From Butyricicoccus_A sp963620595 (GTDB lineage: Bacteria > Bacillota > Clostridia > Oscillospirales > Butyricicoccaceae), in assembly GCA_963620595.1 (NCBI GenBank), contig CAVFAY010000015.1, positions 1-63,678 of the forward strand: a DNA stretch of 63,678 nt, written 5' to 3'. This document shows, in pieces, positions 28,135 to 37,542 of the stretch. A program made the translations under genes and the position numbers. Every line of letters starts with the position of its first letter. Position 1 is the first letter of the stretch. The notes under the pieces are model-generated. The model saw only the letters and a program-made list of their open reading frames with translations, was not told the DNA's origin and searched no databases.

Positions 28135-29303
28135 GACGGGTGATTTTTTCCGGCACCAGTGAGGGAAAGACGCTGTGTCAGCAACTGGCGCAGGCAGGCT
28201 TGCAGGCGGAGGTCTGTGTGGCGACAGAATATGGAAAAGAGGTGATGCCGGAACTCTCCGGCATCACAGTACATACCGGACGCATGACGACCCAACAAAT
28301 GACGGAATTTTTGCGCGGCGCAGAGATTGTCATTGATGCGACGCACCCATATGCTGTGGAAGTGAGCAAAAATATCCGCGCGGCATGTGCACAGGTATCA
28401 TGCCGATATATTCGCCTGCTGCGCCCCAAAACACAGGCGGAGGGCGTTTTGCATGTGCCGTCTGCCGAGGCAGCGGCGCAGGTTCTGTCTCAGACCGAAG
28501 GCTCCGTGCTGCTGACGGTCGGCAGCAAAGAGTTGGCGTGCTTTACGGCAGTGGAAAATTATCAAGAGCGCCTGTGGTCGCGCGTATTGCCCGCGGCAAA
28601 ATCGTTGGAAATTTGCCAGCAGCTTGGCTTTCCGGCAGCACATTTGATTTTGATGCAGGGGCCGTTTTCCACAGAAATGAATGTCGCACTGATTCATGCC
28701 AGTCATGCCAAATGGCTGGTGACCAAGGATACCGGTGCAGCAGGCGGTCTGCCGGAAAAATTGGAAGCTGCGAAGCAGTGCGGCTGCCGTGTGCTGCTCA
28801 TTGATCGACCGCAGGAAGACGGTATGACGCCGGACGCTGTGCGCAATTTGCTGATTGGCGGGAGGCCGCCTCGGTTTCCCCTGTTTGTCGATTTGACTGG
28901 CAGACGATGTGTTGTTGTGGGATGTGGCAACATTGGTGCGCATCGCGCCGAAGTTTTGCTGCGATACGGCGCTGATGTCGTAGTTGTTGCGCCGGAAGGC
29001 GATGCACCGACGGGCGCAAAACACATCAGACGGGCGTTTACCTCGGAGGATGTGCGCGGCGCGTTTCTGGTCACTGCTGCGACCGACAATCGCACACTCA
29101 ATCACGAGATTTACGAATTGTGTCAGCGAGAACATATTTTTATCAGCACGGCGGATGACCGAAATGCCTGCTCGTTTTTCTTTCCTGCGGTTCGCACGGG
29201 AAATGGGCTATCTGTCGGCTTGGTGTCTGATGGCAGTGACCACAAGAAGACCGCTCGAACAGCAAAAAAAATAGAAGCAATACTCAAGGAGGAACAGGAA
29301 TGA
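28131..29303 (+). CDS. cbiJ: Fusion: cobalt-precorrin-6A reductase (CbiJ) + precorrin-2 dehydrogenase (SirC/Met8-like)
   Basis: Two enzymes in one chain of 390 aa. Residues 1-242 are CbiJ/CobK (VIFSGTSEGKTL at the start, VIDATHPYAVEVSKNI near 67, LLTVGSKELACF, and WLVTKDTGAAGG). Residues about 247-390 are a SirC/CysG-N-type precorrin-2 dehydrogenase: FVDLTGRRCVVVGCGNIGAH with an NAD-binding glycine loop, then TAATDNRTLNHEI and TADDRNACSFFFPA. The second part would oxidise precorrin-2 to sirohydrochlorin, the entry to the cobalt pathway. At about 144 residues it lacks the extra C-terminal helices of longer Met8 proteins. Overlaps both neighbours by four bases. Confidence 0.88.
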   Translation: MRRVIFSGTSEGKTLCQQLAQAGLQAEVCVATEYGKEVMPELSGITVHTGRMTTQQMTEFLRGAEIVIDATHPYAVEVSKNIRAACAQVSCRYIRLLRPKTQAEGVLHVPSAEAAAQVLSQTEGSVLLTVGSKELACFTAVENYQERLWSRVLPAAKSLEICQQLGFPAAHLILMQGPFSTEMNVALIHASHAKWLVTKDTGAAGGLPEKLEAAKQCGCRVLLIDRPQEDGMTPDAVRNLLIGGRPPRFPLFVDLTGRRCVVVGCGNIGAHRAEVLLRYGADVVVVAPEGDAPTGAKHIRRAFTSEDVRGAFLVTAATDNRTLNHEIYELCQREHIFISTADDRNACSFFFPAVRTGNGLSVGLVSDGSDHKKTARTAKKIEAILKEEQE

Positions 29304-30190
29304 GCCAAATCATTCGCGTGGGCAGCCGAGAATCCAAACTCGCTGTCATTCAAAGTGAATTGGTGATACAAGCCATTCGTGCCTGTGATCCTTTGATTCA
29401 GATAGAACTGGTCACAATGAAGACCACAGGAGATAAGATTTTAGATCGAACACTGGACAAGGTGGGCGGAAAAGGACTGTTTGTCAAGGAATTAGACCGC
29501 GCTTTGCTGGTGGGAGAGGTAGATCTCACGGTGCATTCTATGAAGGATCTTCCGGCACAGCTGCATCCGGATCTGCCGCTGGCGGCGGTATCCAGCCGCG
29601 AGACACCGTATGATGTCTTGGTGCTGCCGAAGGGCTGCACGGAGTGGGATCAAACCAAGCCGGTCGGCTGCGCGTCTGCGCGGCGCACGGTGCAGATTCA
29701 AGCACTGTATCCGCATATTACCGTCAAGCCGGTGCGCGGCAATATTCAGACGCGCCTGCGCAAGCTGGACAGCGGCGAATACGGTGCGCTGATTCTCGCA
29801 CAGGCGGGATTGCATCGTCTGGGATTAGACGATCGCATTTACCGCGTATTCACGCCGGAAGAACTGATTCCATCGGCGTGTCAGGGCGTGCTCGCTGTGC
29901 AGACGAGAAAGGATTTTGATACAGCCTGTCTCAAAGGCTTCCATGATGCGGAGGCTTGGGACTGCGCCATGGCAGAACGCGCGTTTATCCGTGCACTAGA
30001 CGGCGGATGTTCGTCCCCAGTCGCGGCATTTGCCCAGCTCATTGACGCGGATACGATGCGTCTGACAGGATTGTACGTGTCAGAGGACAGAAAATATTCT
30101 GCACGCAAGACCATCACCTGTCCAAGAGCGCAGGCGGAAGCACGTGCGGCGCGGATGGCGCAAGAGATGAAAGGAAACGAGCATGGGTAA
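29300..30190 (+). CDS. hemC: Porphobilinogen deaminase (hydroxymethylbilane synthase)
   Basis: Polymerises four porphobilinogens to hydroxymethylbilane on a dipyrromethane cofactor bound to Cys237 in DGGCSSPVAA. N-terminal IRVGSRESKLAVIQSE, KDLPAQL and CASARR-type arginines are in place. 296 aa, normal. AGGAGGAACAGG precedes the ATG, which overlaps the stop of the cbiJ fusion. It overlaps cobA-hemD by 8 bases. Confidence 0.95.
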   Translation: MSQIIRVGSRESKLAVIQSELVIQAIRACDPLIQIELVTMKTTGDKILDRTLDKVGGKGLFVKELDRALLVGEVDLTVHSMKDLPAQLHPDLPLAAVSSRETPYDVLVLPKGCTEWDQTKPVGCASARRTVQIQALYPHITVKPVRGNIQTRLRKLDSGEYGALILAQAGLHRLGLDDRIYRVFTPEELIPSACQGVLAVQTRKDFDTACLKGFHDAEAWDCAMAERAFIRALDGGCSSPVAAFAQLIDADTMRLTGLYVSEDRKYSARKTITCPRAQAEARAARMAQEMKGNEHG

Positions 30191-31715
30191 GGTAACACTG
30201 GTCGGTGCGGGACCGGGAGATCCGGGCTTGCTCACCGTCAAGGGCAGACAGGCGATTTTGGACGCGGAAGTGGTAGTCTATGATCGGCTGGTAGGGCCGG
30301 AAATTCTCGCGCTGATGCCGACGAGCGCCGAAAAAATAGATGTCGGCAAAAAGAGCAATTGCCATCCAGTGCCGCAATGGCGTATCAATGAGATTTTGTT
30401 GGAAAAAGCACAGGAAGGCAAACGCGTCGTGCGTCTCAAGGGTGGAGACTGCTTTTTGTTCGGCCGCGGCGGTGAGGAACTGGAGCTGCTCGAGCAGCAT
30501 GATATTCCGTTTGAAGTTGTGCCCGGCGTGACCAGTGCACTGTCCGTGCCTGCGTATGCGGGCATTCCGGTCACACATCGGGATTTTACTTCATCCGTGC
30601 ATATTATCACCGGACACGCCAAGCAAAACGGGGAACTCAATCTGGATTTTGAAGCATTTGTCCGGCATAAGGGCACGCTGGTATTCTTGATGAGCGTCAG
30701 CAGTACGCCGATGATTTTGTCCGGCTTGATGCAGGCGGGCATGGCGGAAGATATGCCCGCGGCGATGATTGAGCGCGGCACACTGCCAAATCAGCGCAAG
30801 CTGGTGGCAACCGTCAGTACACTCTCTCAGCGGATGCAGGAGGAGCACATTACCAGTCCGGCGATTTTGATTGTCGGTGCGGTTTGTGCGCTGTCCGATT
30901 CGTTTGACTGGTTCAGTCATACGCCGCTGCACGGCGTTACGGTTGCCGTTACGCGGCCGAAAAATCGTGCGGGTACACTGACTGACAAACTGCGCAAGCT
31001 CGGCGCACAGGTGATCTCTTATCCGTGTATTGAAACCAAGATTATTTGGCCGAATATGCCGGTTGTCGAAGCTCTTGCGTCGATAGATCAGTACAGCTGG
31101 CTGGTGCTCACCAGCCCAACCGGCGTGGAAATGCTGGTACGGCTGCTGGATGCGGCGGATATGGATATGCGCAATCTGGCACATATGAAGCTCGCTGTCA
31201 TCGGCTCTGCCACAGCGAAAGCGCTCAAGGCGCATGGACTGCGGGCGGATTATATTCCAGCCATTTACGATTCGGTACATCTTGCAGAGGGGCTCGTCCG
31301 TCTGGTCGGTGAGGGAGACCGCGTTTTGCTGCTGCGTGCGGCACAAGGCTCTGCGGAACTGCCGGTACAACTGGGAGAGGCATGTATTCCGTTTGACGAT
31401 GTGCCGATTTATGAGACCTTATATCGCAATGAAAATAGTGATGGCATGGCACAAAAGCTGGTTGCCGGTGAAATAGATTATGTCACGTTTACCAGTGCAT
31501 CGACAGTACAGGGCTTTGTCAGCAGCTTGCCAGAGGGGACAGATTTTTCCGGTTTCCGTGCTCTGTGCATTGGCAATATGACGGAACAGGCGGCAAAATC
31601 CGCCGGTATGCAAACAATCACAGCAAAGAGCGCAACAATCGACGCCATGCTGTCTCGACTTTTGGAGGACAACAACCATGAATTTAATCAATCGTCCGCG
31701 CAGATTGCGCACTAG
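30183..31715 (+). CDS. cobA-hemD: Fusion: uroporphyrinogen-III C-methyltransferase (CobA/SUMT) + uroporphyrinogen-III synthase (HemD)
   Basis: Residues 1-245 are SUMT (VTLVGAGPGDPGLLTVKG, VVYDRLVG, RLKGGDCFLFGRGGEE, VVPGVTSA), which makes precorrin-2. Residues about 255-510 are HemD (VTVAVTRPKNRAGTLTDKL; later YETLYRNE and FTSASTVQGF), which closes hydroxymethylbilane to uroporphyrinogen III. This fusion is frequent in Clostridia and channels the product into siroheme and B12. The last 38 bases overlap hemB. Confidence 0.94.
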   Translation: MGKVTLVGAGPGDPGLLTVKGRQAILDAEVVVYDRLVGPEILALMPTSAEKIDVGKKSNCHPVPQWRINEILLEKAQEGKRVVRLKGGDCFLFGRGGEELELLEQHDIPFEVVPGVTSALSVPAYAGIPVTHRDFTSSVHIITGHAKQNGELNLDFEAFVRHKGTLVFLMSVSSTPMILSGLMQAGMAEDMPAAMIERGTLPNQRKLVATVSTLSQRMQEEHITSPAILIVGAVCALSDSFDWFSHTPLHGVTVAVTRPKNRAGTLTDKLRKLGAQVISYPCIETKIIWPNMPVVEALASIDQYSWLVLTSPTGVEMLVRLLDAADMDMRNLAHMKLAVIGSATAKALKAHGLRADYIPAIYDSVHLAEGLVRLVGEGDRVLLLRAAQGSAELPVQLGEACIPFDDVPIYETLYRNENSDGMAQKLVAGEIDYVTFTSASTVQGFVSSLPEGTDFSGFRALCIGNMTEQAAKSAGMQTITAKSATIDAMLSRLLEDNNHEFNQSSAQIAH

Positions 31716-32661
31716 CTCGACACTTCGCTCGATGATGCGGGAGACACGCATGTCTCCGTCCAGCCTGATTTATCCGATTTTTGCGATTGAGGGCGAGAAC
31801 ATCAAAAATCCGATTGCATCGCTGCCGGGTCAGTTCCAATGGTCTCCGGATCGCATCTGTGAGGCCATTGAGGAATGCATCGAAGCCGGGGTGGAAAAGG
31901 TCATTTTGTTTGGACTTCCGGCACATAAGGATGAGATCGGTTCCGGTGCTTGGGCAAAGGATGGCATTGTGCAGCAGGCAATTCGCGCCATCAAGGCAAA
32001 GTATCCGGATTTTTATGTGATTACCGATGTCTGCATGTGCGAGTATACCTCACATGGTCACTGCGGCATTCTGTGCGACCACTATGTGGACAATGACAAG
32101 ACGCTGGAATGCTTGGCGAAGATTGCACTGTCTCATGCACAGGCGGGTGCCGATATGGTTGCGCCGTCTGATATGATGGACGGCCGTGTTGCTGCAATTC
32201 GTAAGATTCTCGATGACAATGGCTTTATCAATATTCCGATTATGGCGTACTCAGCCAAATACGCATCGGCATTTTACGGCCCGTTCCGCGATGCCGCAGG
32301 CTCTGCGCCGTCGTTTGGCGACAGAAAGTCGTATCAGATGGACCCGCACAACAGCCGTGAAGCCATGCTGGAATGCCAGCTGGATATTCAGGAGGGCGCG
32401 GACATCATCATGGTCAAGCCTGCACTCAGCTATCTGGATGTCATTGTCAAGGCAAAGGAACGCTTTGATGTGCCGCTTGCCGCGTATTCTGTCAGCGGCG
32501 AATACGCTATGATTAAGGCGGCAGCAGCGGCAGATCTCGTGGATGAGTACCGCATTATGTGTGAGTCTGCGCTGAGCATTTATCGTGCCGGAGCAGAGAT
32601 TTTGATTACCTACTATGCCAAGGAATTGGCACAGGCAATGAAGAAGGGAGATATTGGCTGA
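31678..32661 (+). CDS. hemB: Delta-aminolevulinate dehydratase (porphobilinogen synthase)
   Basis: Condenses two 5-aminolevulinate molecules to porphobilinogen. The Zn-binding cysteine cluster is present (DVCMCEYTSHGHCGIL), as are the Schiff-base lysines in MAYSAKYASAFYGPF and IMVKPALSYLD. 327 aa, normal. The ATG lies 38 bases inside the end of cobA-hemD, but TTTTGGAGGACAACAACC places it well and the MNLINRPRRLRTSSTLRSM start is typical. Confidence 0.95.
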   Translation: MNLINRPRRLRTSSTLRSMMRETRMSPSSLIYPIFAIEGENIKNPIASLPGQFQWSPDRICEAIEECIEAGVEKVILFGLPAHKDEIGSGAWAKDGIVQQAIRAIKAKYPDFYVITDVCMCEYTSHGHCGILCDHYVDNDKTLECLAKIALSHAQAGADMVAPSDMMDGRVAAIRKILDDNGFINIPIMAYSAKYASAFYGPFRDAAGSAPSFGDRKSYQMDPHNSREAMLECQLDIQEGADIIMVKPALSYLDVIVKAKERFDVPLAAYSVSGEYAMIKAAAAADLVDEYRIMCESALSIYRAGAEILITYYAKELAQAMKKGDIG

Positions 32662-33950
32662 TGGATACCTCGGAGAAGCTGTTTGAACAGGCGCAAAAGG
32701 TTATGCCGGGCGGCGTGAACAGTCCGGTGCGCGCCTATCGCGCCGTTGGCATGACACCGCGCTTTATTCAGTCTGCAAAAGGTGCTTATGTCACGGATGT
32801 GGACGGTGTAGAATATATTGATTATGTGGGTTCTTGGGGCCCTATGATTTTGGGACATGCCAATTCACAGGTGCTTCGCGCCGTCGAGCAGACCATGAAG
32901 AATGGATTGAGCTTTGGCGCACCGACCGAGCGTGAGACGGATTTGGCGAATCTGGTTGTCTCTATGGTGCCGAATATTGAGATGGTTCGCATGGTAAATT
33001 CCGGCACAGAAGCGGTGATGAGTGCGGTTCGTGTGGCACGCGGTGCAACCGGAAAAGATAAAATTATCAAGTTTGAGGGATGCTATCACGGACATTCAGA
33101 TGCCATGCTCGTCAAAGCCGGTTCCGGTGCCCTGACCGGCGGCAGACCGGATTCCGCCGGTGTTCCGGCGGCAGTGGCAGGAGACACGCTGACGGCGACA
33201 TACAACGATTTGGACAGCGTAGAGCGTCTGCTGCAGGCCAACAAGGAACGGGTGGCGGCAGTGATTGTCGAGCCGGTAGCTGCCAATATGGGCGTTGTGC
33301 CGCCGGCAGAGGGCTTCTTGGAAGGCTTGCGCGCACTGTGTGACGAATATCATGCGCTGTTAATCTTTGATGAAGTCATCACGGGATTCCGTCTGGCACG
33401 CGGCGGCGCACAGGAATACTTTGGTGTCAAAGCAGATCTCGTGACCTTTGGCAAGATTATCGGCGGTGGTATGCCGGTTGGTGCCTTTGCGGGAAGCCGT
33501 GAGCTGATGGAACAGGTTGCTCCGACCGGCCCGATTTATCAGGCGGGCACCCTGTCTGGCAATCCGGTGGCGATGGCGGCAGGCATTACGCAGCTGACCT
33601 ACCTCAATGAGCATCCGGAAGTATATACGAAGATTGAAGAAAACACGACTTGGCTGGCCAATCAGCTGCGCGAGCTGGAAGAGACCTATCACGCGGGAAC
33701 AACGGTCAATCAGATCGGATCGCTTCTCAGCGTGTTCTTCACCGAACAGCCGGTGACCAATTTTGCCGGTGCAAAATCCAGTGACGTGACACGCTATGCC
33801 GAGTATTTCCGCCATATGCTGACGCAGAAGATCTATCTGGCTCCGGCACAGTTTGAAGCTATGTTTGTCGGCAATGCACACACGCAGGCGGATCTGGATG
33901 CAACGGTAGCGGCTGCGAAAAAGACACTGGCTGCTATGGCAAACGCATGA
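32661..33950 (+). CDS. hemL: Glutamate-1-semialdehyde 2,1-aminomutase
   Basis: PLP enzyme converting glutamate-1-semialdehyde to 5-aminolevulinate, the step after HemA. VMPGGVNSPVRAY at the N-terminus and VTFGKIIGGGMPVGAF with PLP lysine Lys265 are diagnostic. 429 aa, normal. One-base TGATG overlap with hemB and four-base overlap with cbiET. Confidence 0.95.
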   Translation: MDTSEKLFEQAQKVMPGGVNSPVRAYRAVGMTPRFIQSAKGAYVTDVDGVEYIDYVGSWGPMILGHANSQVLRAVEQTMKNGLSFGAPTERETDLANLVVSMVPNIEMVRMVNSGTEAVMSAVRVARGATGKDKIIKFEGCYHGHSDAMLVKAGSGALTGGRPDSAGVPAAVAGDTLTATYNDLDSVERLLQANKERVAAVIVEPVAANMGVVPPAEGFLEGLRALCDEYHALLIFDEVITGFRLARGGAQEYFGVKADLVTFGKIIGGGMPVGAFAGSRELMEQVAPTGPIYQAGTLSGNPVAMAAGITQLTYLNEHPEVYTKIEENTTWLANQLRELEETYHAGTTVNQIGSLLSVFFTEQPVTNFAGAKSSDVTRYAEYFRHMLTQKIYLAPAQFEAMFVGNAHTQADLDATVAAAKKTLAAMANA

Positions 33951-35131
33951 ACACGTATGTCTTGATTGGTGCCGGTATGGGCACAGAGCAAATGCTCACG
34001 GAGCAGGCGCAGCAAGCCATACACAGCGCGGATATTGTGCTGTCTACCGGCAGATTGGCGGATGGTCTGGCAGCTGTCCGCACAGATATGCAGACGGTGG
34101 CGTTTTCCCAGCTGGCGCAGCGGGCACAAGAGAGCACGGGAACGGTTGCGATTTTACTCAGCGGGGATACCGGTTTTTACAGCGCGGCGAAGTCGCTGAC
34201 AGAAAAACTGCGCGGCAGCGGCACGGTGGGAGTCCTGCCTGGCATCAGCAGCATTCAGCTGTTTTGCGCACGGTTTCACACTTCGTACGATGATGCCGTC
34301 CTGCTCAGCCTGCACGGACGTTCCGGCGCGCTGTTGGCGCCTGTCAGCTACAACCGGAAGGTTATCATGCTCACGGGCGGCGAAAACAAAGCCCATGTGC
34401 TGTGTCAGCGCCTTGTCGATGCGGGGCTGACGCATCTCACGGTGTCTATCGCGGAAAATCTCGGCGCAGAGACCGAACGATTGGCTTCCGGCACGCCGGA
34501 ACAGCTGGCGCGCGAGCAGTTTGGCGATTTGTGTGTACTGATGACGCAAAACGAATGCCCGACAGACAGCAGTCACGCACTGCGCGATAGTGATTTCGTG
34601 CGCGGAGAGGTGCCGATGACCAAACAAGAGGTGCGCTGGCTGGCGAGCAGTCTGCTGTCTGTCAAGCCGGATGAGGTTGTGTATGACATCGGCGCAGGCA
34701 CTGGCTCCGTCACGATGGAGCTGGCGCGACACGCCACGCGCGGCATGGTCTATGCCGTGGAGTGCAAGCCGGAAGCGATCGAACTGCTGCACCGCAATCG
34801 CATGCATACAGGCTGCTATAACACGCAGATTGTACAGGCGATGGCACCGGACGGCTTGGAGCAGCTGCCAACACCGGACTGTGCATTTATCGGTGGCAGC
34901 CGCGGCAATATGGCAGAGATTGTCTGTGCACTGAAGCAAAAGAATCCCAAGATTCGTATCGTTATCACGGCGATTGCGCTGGAAAGTCTACATGAGGCGA
35001 TAGAAGCACTGGAGAGCAACGGGGTTCCGGCGGAAATCTCCTGTGTTAATGTCTCGCGGGCGAAGAAGGTCGCACGCTATCACATGATGACGGCGCAGAA
35101 TCCGGTCTATCTGATTGGAGGCAATCTATGA
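33947..35131 (+). CDS. cbiET: Fusion: cobalt-precorrin-7 C5-methyltransferase (CbiE) + C15-methyltransferase/decarboxylase (CbiT)
   Basis: Residues 1-205 are CbiE, a tetrapyrrole methylase (YVLIGAGMGTEQML, LLSGDTGFYSAAKSL, VLPGISSIQLF). Residues 210-394 are CbiT, a class-I methyltransferase with VPMTKQEVRWLA and motif I VVYDIGAGTGSVTMELA. The pair corresponds to CobL of the aerobic pathway: methylation at C5 and C15 with decarboxylation. This fusion is common. ATGA overlap with hemL and with cbiA. Confidence 0.93.
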   Translation: MNTYVLIGAGMGTEQMLTEQAQQAIHSADIVLSTGRLADGLAAVRTDMQTVAFSQLAQRAQESTGTVAILLSGDTGFYSAAKSLTEKLRGSGTVGVLPGISSIQLFCARFHTSYDDAVLLSLHGRSGALLAPVSYNRKVIMLTGGENKAHVLCQRLVDAGLTHLTVSIAENLGAETERLASGTPEQLAREQFGDLCVLMTQNECPTDSSHALRDSDFVRGEVPMTKQEVRWLASSLLSVKPDEVVYDIGAGTGSVTMELARHATRGMVYAVECKPEAIELLHRNRMHTGCYNTQIVQAMAPDGLEQLPTPDCAFIGGSRGNMAEIVCALKQKNPKIRIVITAIALESLHEAIEALESNGVPAEISCVNVSRAKKVARYHMMTAQNPVYLIGGNL

Positions 35132-36480
35132 GTGCGTGTGCACCGCGGCTGGTCATCGGCGGTACGGGAAGCGGCTGCGGAAAGACGACAATTACCTGTG
35201 CCCTGCTGCAGGCTTTTGTCGAACAAGGATTGGATACGGCTGCTTTTAAATGCGGACCGGATTATATTGATCCGATGTTTCACAGCCGGATTATTGGTGC
35301 GCGCTCCCGCAATCTGGATGCGTTTTTGTGCGGACGGGACACGGTTCCTGCTCTGCTGCAACGTCGTGCGGGACGTGATATTTCCGTGATAGAAGGTGTC
35401 ATGGGATACTATGACGGCCTTGCCGGAACGAGCAGTGAAAACTCGACGGCGGACATCGCGCGGCTCACGCAGTCTCCGACAGTGCTTGTCGTATCGGCAA
35501 AGGGTATGTCGCTGACCATTGCGGCACTGCTGCGCGGATTAATGCAATTTGAGGATAACACCATTCGCGGTGTCATTTTAAACGGAATTTCTCCGATGAT
35601 GACGGATTATTACGCGAATATTATCGAGAAAAACACAGGCTTGCCTGTTTTCGGCGCGATGCCGAACGATCCGGCATGTGCGGTGGAAAGCCGCCATTTG
35701 GGCTTGGTTACCGCGGCGGAAATCAAGGATCTCAAACAGAAAATGCAGACGCTCGCCCAGCACGCGCGCGACGGCTTGCAGCTGGATGCGCTGCTTGCCC
35801 TGGCTCGCACTGCGCTGGAGCTACAAGAACAGCTGCCGCCGGTTCCCGCTTGCGAGACTGGGCTGCGCATCGGCATTGCCCGCGACGAGGCGTTTTGCTT
35901 TGATTACGCGGACAGTCTGGAGGTATTGACGCGCATGGGCGCACAGCTTGTGCCGTTCTCTCCGCTGCACGATGCGCATTTACCGGAAAAGTTGGACGGC
36001 CTGTATCTGTGCGGAGGGTATCCGGAACTGTATGCCAAGCAGTTGGGAGCAAATCGCTCTATGCTGACGGATATTCACGCGGCGATTACAAATAAGATGC
36101 CGACCATTGCGGAATGCGGTGGCTTTTTGCTGCTGCATCAGACGCTGACCGGCGTGCCGATGGCAAATATCTGCGGTGGAACAGCGGAAATGGGAAATCG
36201 GTTGAAACAATTTGGATATGTCACGCTGACGGCAAAGAAAGATTCTTTGCTGTGCCGTAAGGGTGAGATATTGACCGCGCATGAATTTCATTATGCGCAG
36301 AGCACGGAACAGGGCGAGGACTTTTCCGCAAGCAAGCCGCTGAGAAACAGAGGTTGGCAGTGCATTCATGCCTCGGATACGCTGCATGCGGGCTATCCGC
36401 ATCTGCATTTTGTGGGCAATGTTTCGGCAGCGCAGCGATTTTTACAGGCATGTCAGACCTATCATCGGGAGGTGAAATGA
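35128..36480 (+). CDS. cbiA: Cobyrinate a,c-diamide synthase
   Basis: ATP- and glutamine-dependent amidation of the a and c side chains. An N-terminal dethiobiotin-synthetase-like ATPase has the P-loop GGTGSGCGKTTI at about residue 11 and KCGPDYIDPMFH; the C-terminal glutamine amidotransferase domain has LCGGYPELYA and TIAECGGFLLL with the nucleophilic Cys. 450 aa is typical. Overlaps cbiET at the start and touches cobT at its stop. Confidence 0.94.
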   Translation: MSACAPRLVIGGTGSGCGKTTITCALLQAFVEQGLDTAAFKCGPDYIDPMFHSRIIGARSRNLDAFLCGRDTVPALLQRRAGRDISVIEGVMGYYDGLAGTSSENSTADIARLTQSPTVLVVSAKGMSLTIAALLRGLMQFEDNTIRGVILNGISPMMTDYYANIIEKNTGLPVFGAMPNDPACAVESRHLGLVTAAEIKDLKQKMQTLAQHARDGLQLDALLALARTALELQEQLPPVPACETGLRIGIARDEAFCFDYADSLEVLTRMGAQLVPFSPLHDAHLPEKLDGLYLCGGYPELYAKQLGANRSMLTDIHAAITNKMPTIAECGGFLLLHQTLTGVPMANICGGTAEMGNRLKQFGYVTLTAKKDSLLCRKGEILTAHEFHYAQSTEQGEDFSASKPLRNRGWQCIHASDTLHAGYPHLHFVGNVSAAQRFLQACQTYHREVK

Positions 36481-37538
36481 TGACACTAGAACAAGTATTG
36501 GAACAAATTCCGCCATTAGATGCAGAGGCGATGGCGCGGGCAAAACAGCGCTGGGATGCGCTCGCCAAACCTCTGCACGGATTGGGAGATTTGGAGGATA
36601 CCCTCGTCAAAATTGCGGGCATTCGCCGCACACCGGTTATGGATTTGCGTAAAAAAGCAGTGGTCGTTCTGTGCGCGGATAACGGCGTGGTAGAAGAAGG
36701 CGTTTCCCAAACCGGACAAGAGGTCACGCGGATTATCACGGAAAATTTGGGCGAGGGAACGTCTACCGTATGCCATATGGCACGCGCCGCCGGAGCGGAT
36801 GTCATTCCGGTAGATATTGGCGTGGCGAGTGAGGTGCACAGCCGCGGGGTGCTGCATCGGAAAATCGCATATGGCACGAAGAACTTTGCCAAACAGCCGG
36901 CAATGACCCGTGCACAGGCGGTACAGGCCATCGGTGTTGGCATAGAGATTGCTTTGCTGTGCCGAGAACAAGGCTATGATGTCATCGCAACCGGCGAAAT
37001 GGGCATCGGCAACACGACATCGACAGCGGCAGTCACGGCGGCACTGCTTCATGCGCCGGTAGAGCTGGTCACAGGACGCGGCTCGGGATTGACTTCGGAA
37101 GGTCTCGTGCGCAAGATTCAGGTGGTCACACAAGCATTGGAACAATGGCAGCCGGATCAGCACGACCCGATTGACATTTTGAGCAAGGTAGGCGGCTATG
37201 ATATTTGTGGTCTGACCGGCTTGTTTTTGGGCGGCGCGCTGTGCGGCCTGCCGATGATTCTGGACGGTGTCATTTCTGCCGCAGCGGCACTGTGTGCGGT
37301 GCGTCTGTGCCCCACGGTGCGTGAATATCTCATTGCTTCGCATCATACGGCAGAGCCTGCGGGAATGCTGCTCGAACAGGCCTTGGATGTGAAGCCGATG
37401 ATTGACGCCAATATGGCTTTAGGCGAAGGCACCGGTGCTGTGCTGTTGTTTGGTATGCTGGATGCGGCAGCTTCGCTGTATACCAATGGCAATACGTTCG
37501 ATGACAGCAACATCGAAGCGTATCAGCCGCTTTCTTGA
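36480..37538 (+). CDS. cobT: Nicotinate-nucleotide-dimethylbenzimidazole phosphoribosyltransferase
   Basis: Activates the lower-ligand base as its alpha-ribotide for nucleotide loop assembly. Signature blocks: RWDALAKPLHGLGDLE, VVLCADNGVVEEGVS, TGEMGIGNTTSTAA, and the catalytic Glu region DANMALGEGTGAVL. Two ATGs (36477 and 36480) follow GGAGGT; the second has better spacing and gives 352 aa. No genes for dimethylbenzimidazole synthesis (bluB, bza) are nearby, so the base may be scavenged or made elsewhere. Confidence 0.93.
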   Translation: MTLEQVLEQIPPLDAEAMARAKQRWDALAKPLHGLGDLEDTLVKIAGIRRTPVMDLRKKAVVVLCADNGVVEEGVSQTGQEVTRIITENLGEGTSTVCHMARAAGADVIPVDIGVASEVHSRGVLHRKIAYGTKNFAKQPAMTRAQAVQAIGVGIEIALLCREQGYDVIATGEMGIGNTTSTAAVTAALLHAPVELVTGRGSGLTSEGLVRKIQVVTQALEQWQPDQHDPIDILSKVGGYDICGLTGLFLGGALCGLPMILDGVISAAAALCAVRLCPTVREYLIASHHTAEPAGMLLEQALDVKPMIDANMALGEGTGAVLLFGMLDAAASLYTNGNTFDDSNIEAYQPLS

Positions 37539-37542
37539 GCCG

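Noticed and set aside
36354..36479. CobT frame extended 42 residues upstream
   Set aside because: The extension lies inside cbiA in another frame and has no ribosome site; GGAGGT selects 36480.
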